This document shows, in pieces, positions 38,052-48,393 of a stretch of 64,000 nt of DNA (positions are counted from its first letter, which is position 1; each line of letters starts with the position of its first letter). The notes under the pieces were generated by a model. The model worked only from the letters and a program-made list of their open reading frames with translations. It was not told the origin of the DNA and did no database searches. The DNA comes from Bacillota bacterium. Lineage in GTDB: Bacteria > Bacillota > Clostridia > Christensenellales > Pumilibacteraceae. The translations under genes were made by a program, and so were the position numbers. The stretch spans positions 1-64,000 of the forward strand of contig WRAF01000003.1 of the NCBI GenBank assembly GCA_009780325.1, read 5' to 3'.

Positions 38052-38917
38052 ATAAAGAACAAAATTTTAGGATAGGACCAAGCGGAAATAGTTTATCTTT
38101 TTATGCTGCCGGATATAAAAATACTTTTCAAGCACCTAAATATTTAGCGAATTTTGGGCTTAATGCTTATGAGTATTCTTTTGGGCGCGGAATCAATATG
38201 ACAGATGAAATGGCTGCAAAAATTAGGATATCTTTTAATGAGGCAGATATTCAGTTATCAGTGCATGCACCCTATTATACTAATTTTGCAAGTAAAGATG
38301 CTGAAAAAATTGAAAAAACCTTTGGTTATGTGCTAGAAAGCATTAGGATTGCTAATAAGATGGGTGCAAAAAGAATAGTGATTCATCCAGGGTCACTAAC
38401 CAAGCAAGATAGAAAAGCAGCATTTGATAATGCAGTTAAAAATTTTGAAAGCTTAATGGAGTTTTTAGATGATAAGTTAGAAAAAGAAATTGATTATTTA
38501 TTATGCATAGAAACTTTAGGAAAACAAGGACAAATTGGTACACTTGATGAAGTATTAGCAATGGTCAAACCATATGAAAAGGCTACTGTATGCATTGATT
38601 TTGGTCATGTAAATTCTATTACTCAAGGAAGTTTAAAAACAGCAAATGACTATGAGAAATTGATTTTAAAGACTTTTGAGGAACTTGGTGAAGGGCGGGC
38701 AAAAAGTATTCATATGCATTTTTCTAAAATAATGTATGGTGAAAGCGGAGAAATTAGACACCTTACTTTTGAGGATACTGAATATGGACCTGAATTTGAA
38801 CCGCTAGCAGAAGTAATCCATAAATATAAAATGAACCCTGTCATAATATGTGAATCTAAAGGAACCATGGCAGAAGATGCTAAAATTATAAAAGAGTTGT
38901 TGCAAAAAAATGACTAA
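38048..38917 (+). CDS. Endonuclease IV-like TIM-barrel protein
   Basis: SVHAPYYTNFAS, IHPGS, CIETLGKQGQIGT, CIDFGHVNSITQG, IHMHFSK motifs. Confidence 0.85.
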   Translation: MNKEQNFRIGPSGNSLSFYAAGYKNTFQAPKYLANFGLNAYEYSFGRGINMTDEMAAKIRISFNEADIQLSVHAPYYTNFASKDAEKIEKTFGYVLESIRIANKMGAKRIVIHPGSLTKQDRKAAFDNAVKNFESLMEFLDDKLEKEIDYLLCIETLGKQGQIGTLDEVLAMVKPYEKATVCIDFGHVNSITQGSLKTANDYEKLILKTFEELGEGRAKSIHMHFSKIMYGESGEIRHLTFEDTEYGPEFEPLAEVIHKYKMNPVIICESKGTMAEDAKIIKELLQKND

Positions 38918-38975
38918 ACACTCGCCATTTATTTTGTTTGCGTAATATAATTATCTATACAGGAGGAACACAGAT

Positions 38976-40766
38976 ATGACAAGAAACAAAGTTTTTGCTC
39001 TTATAATCGCAACTTTATTTATCATGGTCTTATTAATAGGCTGTCTTTTTCCTAATGATAATTCAAAAAATTATGAAAATAATAAAGAGTATGAAAAAGA
39101 TTGCAACAATTATATTGAAAAATGTAGATGTGAGTATGATCAAACTAATGATGATATTGTATATGAAGAAAATGAAGATAATAATGACGATGATTATGAA
39201 AAATATAATCCTCAGCCCATGATAAGGACAATTTTTGATCAACCTTATATTGCACGCCACAACAATATTGTACAAGACGGAGTGTTTTATGAATTGCCTG
39301 TCCTAAGATCGGGCAGATCAAATAGACCAGCTTTAGATAGATACAGACAACCGCTTCCGCAATTTAGCCGCAGTCCGCATGATTTATACAACATGCCACC
39401 TGTTTCAAAAATAGACTGCTATGATGATTTAAATCAAATGCGACTAGGCAGAGCAGACAATAATCATGCAATTGCGCATGCATACACTCGTGAGTTTTTT
39501 GAAAATTATGCGCTTTTATTTGTGAATGTACGTACAGGATCTAGTGTGCGCAATTTTATAGAAGTTGAAACATTAGTGACTTGCTCTTTATATTTGCATC
39601 CTGTCGTGTCTTTAAATTGGTCTCCTCCAAACCATGGAAACTGGGATCATGCCATGGAAACAATTGTATCAGTTGTATTTTTGTTAGAGATACCAAACGT
39701 ACTTTTATATTATTATGATTTTGGCACAATATTTTGGACAGAAGGCAGCAATAGAAGTACGCAAATCTCAAATGAACAAATTGTTTCTTTAACAAATACT
39801 CAAAAAAAATATTGTTATCTTGAGTTTGGTTTAGAATATGGCAAACCAGACTGTATTTTAGTACAGCATGACTACGTTTTGCAATTTCATAATGACAGAT
39901 ATAGGTTTGTAGGTTTTAGTCCTAATGCATTCAATCTAAGTAGTTTATACAATATCTATGTTAGACATGAAAACAGTCAAGATTTTGTGTATGCTGATTA
40001 TAGTTTTGTGCGTACTGATCTAAACTCTACTAGTTGGTCAACAAGTTTTTTTAATCTTAATTTAAAACCAGGATTAAACACAATTAAAATCATCAGCAGA
40101 GTTACTTATTTTAAAGACGGCTTTGACATACGCACATATGGTTATGCAGAAATTTTTCTTAACCATGAAATAATAAATAGTCCATATTTATTTAATATTG
40201 AAAATGTGTCAACTGGTCCATTTTTAAGTTGGAACGGTCATCACAATTACCAAGTATTTATAAGGCAAGCAGGCAGCGATCAATACACAAGGCGGTCTAC
40301 TGGCATAGCAGGCACATTATACTCTGGTCGAAATATAAGCCGAGGCATTTCATTAAGACATCTAGGTTTAGTTGTCGGAACAAATACAATATTAATATCA
40401 AGATATGGGTACAATGACGGAGTTGTCACAAAATATGAAACAAGATGGCCAGCAGAAATTGATAGTGTATCCACAAATTATGAGTTTATATTATCTAGCG
40501 ATGCAAGATATATTTTATGGGACGGAGCGGGTTCTTATCGTGTGTGGTTAAGGAGTCCTAACTCTGATAATTTCATACTTGTACACTCTCTATTTAGACC
40601 TACATTTAACTTAGAGAGACTTAATTTAAGTCCAGGATTGCATCAAATTAGAGTTGAATCTTTAATAAACACTTGTGCAAATGGTAGATTGGTCATAACT
40701 TATGCAGTGTTTAGTTTTTGTGGGTGTGATATTCGGCAATTATATTGCGTTTGCTGTTTATTATAA
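38976..40766 (+). CDS. Orphan extracellular lipoprotein with D/E/N-rich linker and Cys-rich C-terminus
   Basis: Signal with lipobox LIGC; acidic low-complexity region; C-term SFCGCDIRQLYCVCCLL; SD aggagg. Confidence 0.5.
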   Translation: MTRNKVFALIIATLFIMVLLIGCLFPNDNSKNYENNKEYEKDCNNYIEKCRCEYDQTNDDIVYEENEDNNDDDYEKYNPQPMIRTIFDQPYIARHNNIVQDGVFYELPVLRSGRSNRPALDRYRQPLPQFSRSPHDLYNMPPVSKIDCYDDLNQMRLGRADNNHAIAHAYTREFFENYALLFVNVRTGSSVRNFIEVETLVTCSLYLHPVVSLNWSPPNHGNWDHAMETIVSVVFLLEIPNVLLYYYDFGTIFWTEGSNRSTQISNEQIVSLTNTQKKYCYLEFGLEYGKPDCILVQHDYVLQFHNDRYRFVGFSPNAFNLSSLYNIYVRHENSQDFVYADYSFVRTDLNSTSWSTSFFNLNLKPGLNTIKIISRVTYFKDGFDIRTYGYAEIFLNHEIINSPYLFNIENVSTGPFLSWNGHHNYQVFIRQAGSDQYTRRSTGIAGTLYSGRNISRGISLRHLGLVVGTNTILISRYGYNDGVVTKYETRWPAEIDSVSTNYEFILSSDARYILWDGAGSYRVWLRSPNSDNFILVHSLFRPTFNLERLNLSPGLHQIRVESLINTCANGRLVITYAVFSFCGCDIRQLYCVCCLL

Positions 40767-40910
40767 AGCATCGTATATGTGCGCATAAAAAACAAGCTAT
40801 CAATCTGCTGTTTAAAAATATAGTTTTATTTTTATGCAAAACCACCAAAACTGCCTTGATTTTATAATTTAGATATATTATAATAATAAAAATTAGGAGA
40901 ATATTTTATT

Positions 40911-41948
40911 ATGTTTAAAAATGTGGATGCTTATCTGTTGTTTAATCCTTCAAATCGCTTTTATTTTACTAAATTTGATGCATCTAATGGGTGTGTCATT
41001 TTGACCAAAAAAGAAAAGATTTTTTTAACAGATTTTAGATATATTGATGCGGCTAAAAAGGCAATGCCTGATTGGAATATTATTCAAATCGGCGGCAATT
41101 ATTTAGGGATTATAGTTGAAGAGCTAAAAAGATTAGGGGCAAAGAATATTGGAATAGAAGAAAATACTTTATCTATAGATATGTTTAATAAGATTGAAAC
41201 AGCAATTAAAGACGGCGGCACAAAAATGAAATTAGTGCATAGTTTTGTAGATATTGCGGCGGTGAGAGCAATTAAGACTGAAGAAGAAATCGGCAAAATG
41301 GCAGCAGCGCAAATCATTGCTCAAAAGGCATATTCTAAAGTTACGTCCAATATTAAAGTAGGTATGAGTGAAAGAGAGATAGCTGCAGAACTTTTGTATG
41401 AGATGCAATTACTTGGAGCAAGTGGTGCATCATTTGATATCATTGTGGCATTTGGTGAGAATTCGGCATTGCCGCATCATAAAACTGGGGATAGACGCTT
41501 AGAAAAAAATGATATTATTTTGATTGACATGGGAGCAAAACTAAACGGATATTGCAGCGACATGACAAGGACTTTCTCTATTGGTGATGTTTCAGCCAAA
41601 TTAAAAGAAATTCATGCACTTGTATTAGATGCTCAAAATATGTGTTTGAAAAATATTAGAGCAGGCATGACAGGACATGAGGCAGATATTATTGCTAGGG
41701 AGTATTTTAAGGCAAACGGATATGAGAAAGAGTTTGGGCATTCTTTAGGGCATGGCATCGGTATAGATGTACATGAAAGCACCAGAGTGGCTGCGACAGC
41801 TCAAGATATTTTAAAACCTAATATGGTTATTACTGTTGAACCAGGACTTTATATTGACGGAATCGGAGGAGTGCGAATTGAGGATATGATTGTTGTTCAA
41901 GAAGATGGGCAAGCACTTAATTTAACTAACATGGATAAAAATTTATAG
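40911..41948 (+). CDS. Xaa-Pro aminopeptidase (M24B)
   Basis: ILIDMGAKLNGYCSDMTRTF; GHSLGHGIGIDVHE; VITVEPGLYI. Confidence 0.93.
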   Translation: MFKNVDAYLLFNPSNRFYFTKFDASNGCVILTKKEKIFLTDFRYIDAAKKAMPDWNIIQIGGNYLGIIVEELKRLGAKNIGIEENTLSIDMFNKIETAIKDGGTKMKLVHSFVDIAAVRAIKTEEEIGKMAAAQIIAQKAYSKVTSNIKVGMSEREIAAELLYEMQLLGASGASFDIIVAFGENSALPHHKTGDRRLEKNDIILIDMGAKLNGYCSDMTRTFSIGDVSAKLKEIHALVLDAQNMCLKNIRAGMTGHEADIIAREYFKANGYEKEFGHSLGHGIGIDVHESTRVAATAQDILKPNMVITVEPGLYIDGIGGVRIEDMIVVQEDGQALNLTNMDKNL

Positions 41949-42034
41949 CAGGCAATTAATAGTAGAATCAATTTAAAAAATCAAATTTTTGAATTATCTT
42001 TTTAGAAAAAAAGATAAAAAAGGAGAATTAAATA

Positions 42035-42595
42035 ATGATAGCAGCAGGAGATTTTAGAAAAGGAATGACAATTGAAATTGACGGCAAAGTTTATATTGTT
42101 ATAGACTTTTTGCATGTCAAACCAGGAAAAGGGGCAGCATTCGTTAGAGTCAAAATGAAAAATGTAATCACGGGTCAAGTGATGGAGCAAACATTTAATC
42201 CTGGAGATAAATACCCTCAAGCACATATTGAACGCAAAGATATGCAATATTCATACAATGCGGATGGATTATATTATTTTATGGACTTAGAGTCGTATGA
42301 TATGATTCCATTAGGGCATGATTTATGTGAGGATGCATTAAAATATGTCAAAGAAGAAATGACGGTGCAAGTAGCTTTTTATAAAGGCAATGCTTTTAGC
42401 GTAGATGCACCAAACTTTGTTGAGTTAGAAATTGCTTTTACTGAGCCTGGTTTACAAGGAGATACATCTAGAGCAGGTACAAAACCAGCTACATTAGAGA
42501 CAGGCACAGCTATTCAAATCCCGCTTTTTGTCAATCAAGGCGAAAAAATTAGGGTAGATACTAGAAATGGCACATATATGGAAAGAGTGAAGTAG
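42035..42595 (+). CDS. efp: Elongation factor P
   Basis: [46 protein letters not shown]. Confidence 0.96.
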   Translation: MIAAGDFRKGMTIEIDGKVYIVIDFLHVKPGKGAAFVRVKMKNVITGQVMEQTFNPGDKYPQAHIERKDMQYSYNADGLYYFMDLESYDMIPLGHDLCEDALKYVKEEMTVQVAFYKGNAFSVDAPNFVELEIAFTEPGLQGDTSRAGTKPATLETGTAIQIPLFVNQGEKIRVDTRNGTYMERVK

Positions 42596-42868
42596 GCTTT
42601 TTTTATAAATTAATATAATAGTATTGTAGTTGCATTATATTAAAATAATTTAAGGAATTAAGAAAAGCTTATGATAAATATAAATGCTTTTAGTTAAGTG
42701 ATTTTGATTCACAATATATAAGGACTGAATAAGAATTAAACGCTATTTATCATAAGAAATTGATATAGACGATATGTGGCTGCATGGAGCATAATCATAG
42801 ATTTGCCTAATGCATTTGAACCTAGTAGTAAATTTAGAGTACAAATTATATAAAATGAATTTATTATA

Positions 42869-42899
42869 AAAACTGTCTTAATCTAAGACAGTTTTTTTG
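42869..42899 (+). terminator. Rho-independent terminator-like hairpin upstream of spoIIIAA
   Basis: aaactgtctta - atc - taagacagttt followed by T tract. Confidence 0.7.
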
Positions 42900-42933
42900 T
42901 CATTTTTAATAATATTTGATAATACAATAATGT

Positions 42934-43857
42934 ATGAGTATAGCGGCAAAAATTAATATTTTGGACAAGCTTAAGTTTTTACCGTCTGTGCTGCTTTTGG
43001 CATTGCAAAAGTTAGATATTGCACATCTTCAAGAAATAAGGATAAGAGGGAATAAGCCAGTTAGAGTGCTATATCAAAATAATTTTATAGTATTATTAAC
43101 TCCTTGTAAAACTCAAAAAATTATTATAACTAGTGAACAAATCGCACAAATAGTATTACGAGCAGCTGAATTTTCTATTTATGCTTTTAATAATCAACTA
43201 TCTTGTGGATATATTACTATTCAGGGCGGAATAAGAATTGGTGTGGCAGGTGAATTAGTTTATGAAGGACATATAGTCAAAACTCAAAAAAATTTTACTT
43301 CATTAGTCATTAGAATTCCACATGAAATTTATGGATGTGCTAATCGTGCTTATAAATGTATCCAAAACTCAAAAAATAAAAATACTCTTATCATTTCACC
43401 CCCAGGGGCAGGCAAGACTACACTTTTAAGAGATTTAACAAGACAAATATCTAATGCTGGAAATAATATACTGTTAGTCGACGAAAGAAATGAAATTGCT
43501 GCTTGTTTAGACGGAATAGCAAGACTGGATATAGGCGACAATACAGACATCATAAACAATGCTCAAAAAGATTATGCGTTTTCATTTGGAATACGCTCTT
43601 TGAGACCTGACTATATCATTACAGATGAATTAGCTAATGAGCAAGATATAAAAACAGCAATTTATGTATCAAAATGCGGAGTAAAAATAATCGCTAGTGT
43701 TCATGCAGATAGTATTTTTGACTTAAAAAATAGAGAAGAGTTTAATGGGATTCTAGAGCAAAAGATTTTTGGACGATACATAATTTTATCTAGCAAAAAT
43801 GGAGCAGGAACATTTGAGGCGATTTTGGACGAAGATTTAAGAGGAATAACTATATGA
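42934..43857 (+). CDS. spoIIIAA: Stage III sporulation protein AA
   Basis: ISPPGAGKTTLLRDLTRQIS; LVDERNEIAACLDGIARLDIG; first of a complete spoIIIA operon. Confidence 0.95.
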   Translation: MSIAAKINILDKLKFLPSVLLLALQKLDIAHLQEIRIRGNKPVRVLYQNNFIVLLTPCKTQKIIITSEQIAQIVLRAAEFSIYAFNNQLSCGYITIQGGIRIGVAGELVYEGHIVKTQKNFTSLVIRIPHEIYGCANRAYKCIQNSKNKNTLIISPPGAGKTTLLRDLTRQISNAGNNILLVDERNEIAACLDGIARLDIGDNTDIINNAQKDYAFSFGIRSLRPDYIITDELANEQDIKTAIYVSKCGVKIIASVHADSIFDLKNREEFNGILEQKIFGRYIILSSKNGAGTFEAILDEDLRGITI

Positions 43858-44333
43858 CTACAAGGCTATTTATGGTTTTTTTATCTTGTATTGGCGGTCT
43901 TATGATGGGACTATTTTTATCAAATAAAACAAAAAATCGAGAAAAATATTTTGCTGATTTATTAAACTTAGTGGATAGACTTATTAGTGATATTAGCTAT
44001 TTGCAAGATCCAGCAATTAAAATTATATCTTCTTTTGAAACAAAAAGCATACATTTCAAGAAAAATATTGACGAATATTTAGAATTTACCAATGGAGGAA
44101 AATTTAATTTTTCTAATACCATTCTTAATAAAAGGGAAGCTGGAATTATAAATGATTTTTTTAATAGGCTTGGAACATTAGATTATGAAACTCAAATAAA
44201 TGAATTAAATTCAAAAAAAATGCTATTTATACAGATGTATGACGGAGCCAATAAGAAAAATAAAAATTTTGGAAAAGCCTTTATAAAATTAGGTTTTTTG
44301 GGTGGATTATTAGTGGGAATTATGATTTTATAA
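43854..44333 (+). CDS. spoIIIAB: Stage III sporulation protein AB
   Basis: Position and size; N- and C-terminal TMs; YGGGL-type ending (LGFLGGLLVGIMIL). Confidence 0.85.
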   Translation: MTTRLFMVFLSCIGGLMMGLFLSNKTKNREKYFADLLNLVDRLISDISYLQDPAIKIISSFETKSIHFKKNIDEYLEFTNGGKFNFSNTILNKREAGIINDFFNRLGTLDYETQINELNSKKMLFIQMYDGANKKNKNFGKAFIKLGFLGGLLVGIMIL

Positions 44334-44411
44334 AATCATATTAAATCAATAATTACTAACAGAAAATATTGTGAGCCTTTAAGCTTTCGGCTTAATAATG
44401 AAGGAGGATTA

Positions 44412-44609
44412 ATGGATATTTCATTAATATTTAGGATAGCTGCTGTCGGATTGATTACCGCAATTGTAAATCAAATCCTAAAAAAAGTTGATAAAGATGA
44501 GATTGCTACTGTTACTACATTAGCTGGCTTAGTAATAGTTTTATTGATGGTTATAGATATGCTTGCAAGTTTATTTGAATCGCTGCAAAGAGTCTTTGGA
44601 CTATTTTAA
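44412..44609 (+). CDS. spoIIIAC: Stage III sporulation protein AC
   Basis: 65-aa two-TM protein; operon position. Confidence 0.9.
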   Translation: MDISLIFRIAAVGLITAIVNQILKKVDKDEIATVTTLAGLVIVLLMVIDMLASLFESLQRVFGLF

Positions 44610-44614
44610 CTTAT

Positions 44615-45007
44615 ATGGAGATATTTCAAATTGCATCAGTAGGCATAATCACTGCATTTTGTGTGCTGATATTAAAAGATACAAAATCTGAAATCAGTAT
44701 GCTGGTTGGTATTGCGGGCGGCATAATTATCCTTTTAATGCTAATCGGATATTTAACAAATATTTTTGTAGTAATTAGAGATTTAGCAGAAAGAGCAAGT
44801 ATTCCAAGCAATATTTTGACACTTATTATAAGAATAGTAGGAGTGGGATATATAGCAGAGTTTTCTGCTGGAATTATTGAAGAAACAGGAAGCAAATCTC
44901 TAGCGGATAAAATAACTCTAGGCGGCAGAATTATGATTGTAGTATTATCTCTACCCATCATTTTGTCACTTTTCAACGTAATAAGTGATTTATTATCAAA
45001 TGTATAA
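44615..45007 (+). CDS. spoIIIAD: Stage III sporulation protein AD
   Basis: ISMLVGIAGGIIILLMLIGYL...LIIRIVGVGYIAEFSAGIIEETGSKSLADKITLGGRIMI. Confidence 0.93.
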   Translation: MEIFQIASVGIITAFCVLILKDTKSEISMLVGIAGGIIILLMLIGYLTNIFVVIRDLAERASIPSNILTLIIRIVGVGYIAEFSAGIIEETGSKSLADKITLGGRIMIVVLSLPIILSLFNVISDLLSNV

Positions 45008-46238
45008 TGTGAAAAAAAACAGCATAAAAAAGTTAATATTGCTTTTAATTATACTCTTGTTTACATTTAATTTTGTGCAAACGATAGAGTCTTTTATGAT
45101 AGGATATGCTAGGACAAGCCATATTGAAATAAATGCAAATCAAACGACAGGCGGGCTTAATCAAAATGTTGAGGATATTTTAAATAACATAAACAATGGC
45201 GATCTAAACGATTTACTAAATGATTTAGATGGGTATGGACTAGGTGTTTTTGGCAGTAGAAACTTTATGGATACCCTAAGAGCAATCATAGCAGGCGAAG
45301 ATATAGGCGATTTTAATTCAGTTTTTGGTTTTTTGATTAATATTTTCTTTTCTGATTTAGTAAGAATGCTGCCATTTATTTTAGCAATATTAGGAATATG
45401 TGCTACTTTTTCAATAATAAGTTCGGTCAAAGGCGGCTTTTCATCAGATTCAGTTGAAAATATCATCAGATTTGCTTGTGTTTCATTAATTTCAGTGATT
45501 TTATTTAGCCAAATATTTTCTATAATATCATCTACTGCTAGTGTTGTTAATAATTTGACTAGACAAATCAATATAGTTTTCCCTTTGATTCTGACTATGA
45601 TGGCCGCAAGTGGCGCTGTTTCTACAGCTGCCTCATATACCCCAGCCGTCGCAATTCTAGGACAAATTCTTACAACAATAATTTTAACTATAGCTTTGCC
45701 CACGTTCATCCTCTCAATAGTCTTTGATGTAGTTGGAAATTTATCAGATACTGTTAGATTAAAGAAATTGTCTTCATTTTTCTCAAGTACATTAAAATGG
45801 GTAATGGGCACTGCTTTTTTTGTTTTCTTAGCCTTTTTATCCGTCAGAGGAATCACTGCTTCTGTTAGAGACACAATTTCACTTAGAACAGCTCGTTTTG
45901 CTATAAATAATTATGTTCCTATCATCGGCGGCTATTTATCTGAAGGAATGAATTTAATAATGGCAGGAAGCACTATAGTTAAAAATGCAATTGGTTTTGC
46001 TGCAATTATACTATTACTTGTCACAATTGCTCCGCTAGTCATCAATATAATGGTACTATCTTTATCACTTTCACTATTAGGAGCTATTATAGAGCCGTTT
46101 AATATAAACGGAGTATCCGACATATTAACTAGTGTTTCAAAGAGTTTAAAATCACTTTTATCAATAATTTTAGGAATCTCATTTTTATATTTTATATTTT
46201 TAATGTTGACTATTAATACAGGAAATATGTTGATTTAA
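45000..46238 (+). CDS. spoIIIAE: Stage III sporulation protein AE
   Basis: Polytopic; operon position; VRDTISLRTARFAINNYVPIIGGYLSEGMNLIMAGS. ATG 45000 preferred over GTG 44985. Confidence 0.92.
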   Translation: MYNVKKNSIKKLILLLIILLFTFNFVQTIESFMIGYARTSHIEINANQTTGGLNQNVEDILNNINNGDLNDLLNDLDGYGLGVFGSRNFMDTLRAIIAGEDIGDFNSVFGFLINIFFSDLVRMLPFILAILGICATFSIISSVKGGFSSDSVENIIRFACVSLISVILFSQIFSIISSTASVVNNLTRQINIVFPLILTMMAASGAVSTAASYTPAVAILGQILTTIILTIALPTFILSIVFDVVGNLSDTVRLKKLSSFFSSTLKWVMGTAFFVFLAFLSVRGITASVRDTISLRTARFAINNYVPIIGGYLSEGMNLIMAGSTIVKNAIGFAAIILLLVTIAPLVINIMVLSLSLSLLGAIIEPFNINGVSDILTSVSKSLKSLLSIILGISFLYFIFLMLTINTGNMLI

Positions 46239-46301
46239 TGTGTTAGTATGCGTGATATAGTTTATAAATTTATATTGGACACTCAAAAAAAGGAGGAGTA
46301 A

Positions 46302-46781
46302 TTGGGAGCATTTACCTCATGGATATTAAGTATATTAGGTGTAGTAATTATTGGTACAATACTAGATATTTTTTTATCTGGAAAAAAACTAGGCAAACAA
46401 ATTAGAAGTGTATTGTCGGCTTTATTGGTGTTGATGATTATTTCTCCAATTCCTATATTACTAACAAATTTAAGAAGTTGTGAGGCGGATTTTGGGCAAA
46501 TTGAACTAGATGACAGCTTTTTAGAGTTTGCTAATTCTAGAAAGGTAGCAGCATTAGAGAGAGGATTGGTACAAGCTTTTATAAATGAAGGCTGGAACAA
46601 TATTAAAGTAGATATAATAGCAACCATTGATGTAAATATAAGAATATCTTTTGTAACAATTGATTTGACAAATGTAGTCTTAAATTTTAATACAGGAAAT
46701 ATAAATATAATAGAGAGGGCAAGAAATATGGCTGCAGATTTTTTAAATATAGAACGCTCTCAAGTTTTAGTAATTGAATAA
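46302..46781 (+). CDS. spoIIIAF: Stage III sporulation protein AF
   Basis: Operon position; SD aaaggagg; TTG start. Confidence 0.85.
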   Translation: MGAFTSWILSILGVVIIGTILDIFLSGKKLGKQIRSVLSALLVLMIISPIPILLTNLRSCEADFGQIELDDSFLEFANSRKVAALERGLVQAFINEGWNNIKVDIIATIDVNIRISFVTIDLTNVVLNFNTGNINIIERARNMAADFLNIERSQVLVIE

Positions 46782-46836
46782 TTTTAACTCAACTTAACAA
46801 ATTATGTCACATATAACACTTGTTTTAGGAGGAAAA

Positions 46837-47367
46837 ATGGAAGAAAAAAAGAAAAATAGCTTTTTTAATAAGATTAAATCTATTAAACATATAGAGATTA
46901 TTATTGCTGCAATTGCTGTAGGAATAATGTTAATTATTTATTTTACTAGTTTTGGTGGCGGTGGGTTATCTATAGGCAGTGGCAATGATAGAGATAACGA
47001 TCACATGCAAGATTCTTTTCATAGTGATTACACTAGACGAATGCAGGCTCAGATAGTTAATTTAGTATCTAGCATGGAAGGAGCAGGAGAGACTAGAGTA
47101 GTTATTAATTGGGAATCAAGCGTAGAATTAATTTTAGCGAAAACAGTTAATGAAGGCACAAATTCATCCTCATCTTCACCTGTCATTATCAATATGGGCG
47201 GCTCATCTAGACCAATAATAATAAAAGAAATCTATCCTAGAGCATTGGGTGTTGTTGTAGTTGTAGCAGGCGGAGAAAATGCCAGATTAAGAGTAAACAT
47301 AATTATGACTCTGTCTGTTTTATTGAATTTAGAACCTGAATTTATTTTAGTTTTTCCAATGGGTTGA
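46837..47367 (+). CDS. spoIIIAG: Stage III sporulation protein AG
   Basis: MEGAGETRVVINWESS; YPRALGVVVVVAGGENARLRVNI; start chosen after SD aggagg. Confidence 0.92.
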   Translation: MEEKKKNSFFNKIKSIKHIEIIIAAIAVGIMLIIYFTSFGGGGLSIGSGNDRDNDHMQDSFHSDYTRRMQAQIVNLVSSMEGAGETRVVINWESSVELILAKTVNEGTNSSSSSPVIINMGGSSRPIIIKEIYPRALGVVVVVAGGENARLRVNIIMTLSVLLNLEPEFILVFPMG

Positions 47368-47450
47368 TATGAAAAAATCCAGGTAATAATTTGACAATGA
47401 ATTGAATATACATAGTATATAGACAAACAAAAATCGGAGGATTTTTAACC

Positions 47451-47915
47451 ATGGGTAAAAAGAAAAAAATCTTTGTCTTAGTCGGAATGGTGGCACTATT
47501 AGTTATTACTGGAGTTTTAAACATTGTGCTAAACCGTGCTTCTGACAGAGACGACCAAGTCGGCGGTGTTGTTCAAAGAAATTATTTTGAAATGGTGCGT
47601 GCTGATAATTTAGCCGTAAGGCAAGAAACCTTAATGTTTTTGCAAGCCGTTATAGAAGCTGGCGGCGAAGGCAGGGCAGACGCTGAAGCTCAAAAACTTG
47701 CTATTACTTCTGCAATGATTATCGAAGACAAACTTGAAGGTCAAATTAGAGCACTAGGTCATAATGAAGTACTAGTTACTGCAAGCGGACATTTTATTAC
47801 GGTTATTTTGCGTGCAAATGATTTGACTGATATTCAAGTTGCACAAATCACACGCATTATTACATCAAATACTGACCGCACTCCATCTAATATTAGAATA
47901 ATGGAAATTGAATAA
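47451..47915 (+). CDS. spoIIIAH: Stage III sporulation protein AH
   Basis: Single TM, NYFEMVRADNLAVRQETLMFLQ; operon position. Confidence 0.9.
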   Translation: MGKKKKIFVLVGMVALLVITGVLNIVLNRASDRDDQVGGVVQRNYFEMVRADNLAVRQETLMFLQAVIEAGGEGRADAEAQKLAITSAMIIEDKLEGQIRALGHNEVLVTASGHFITVILRANDLTDIQVAQITRIITSNTDRTPSNIRIMEIE

Positions 47916-47948
47916 AGCTTTATTAAAAATAACCTAAAGACAATACTT

Positions 47949-47992
47949 AATAAAAACCCGTCTTAAAATTTTAAGGCAGGTTTTTATTTTTT
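47949..47992 (+). terminator. Rho-independent terminator after spoIIIA operon
   Basis: aataaaaacccgtcttaa / ttaaggcaggtttttatt, 16/18 complementary, followed by T tract. Confidence 0.75.
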
Positions 47993-48065
47993 AGGCAAAA
48001 AACTATTGTGTTATGTTTTTTTTTGTGTTATTATGTATAGTGAATAAAGACGAAGGGGAGTTTTC

Positions 48066-48389
48066 ATGCCTTATAAAACTACTGATAAAAAATCTGGTGA
48101 TACAGTTTATGGAAGAAAAGTCATAAACTCTATTATTTTGCTTGCAACAAAAGAAATACCGGGTGTAGCATCACTTCATGGGCGTGGTTTTAGAACAGAG
48201 TTTAATAGTATGATGGTGGATGTAGATGTATATATACATGTTGATTTAAATGTGAGTTGCGCTGATGTGGCATATAGAGTTCAGGAAAACATTAAACGAA
48301 ATGTAGAATCTATGTCTGCATTTAAGATTGGTATAGTTAATGTAAATATTTTAGGTGTAATTTTTAATGATGAAAAAATAAAGGTTTAA
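48066..48389 (+). CDS. Asp23/Gls24 family envelope stress protein
   Basis: GRKVINSIILLATKEIPGVASLHG; FNSMMVDVDVYIHVDLNVSCADVAYRVQENIKRNVESM. Confidence 0.9.
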   Translation: MPYKTTDKKSGDTVYGRKVINSIILLATKEIPGVASLHGRGFRTEFNSMMVDVDVYIHVDLNVSCADVAYRVQENIKRNVESMSAFKIGIVNVNILGVIFNDEKIKV

Positions 48390-48393
48390 ATAA

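Noticed and set aside
45161-45874. 237-aa minus-strand ORF
   Set aside because: Antisense shadow of spoIIIAE.
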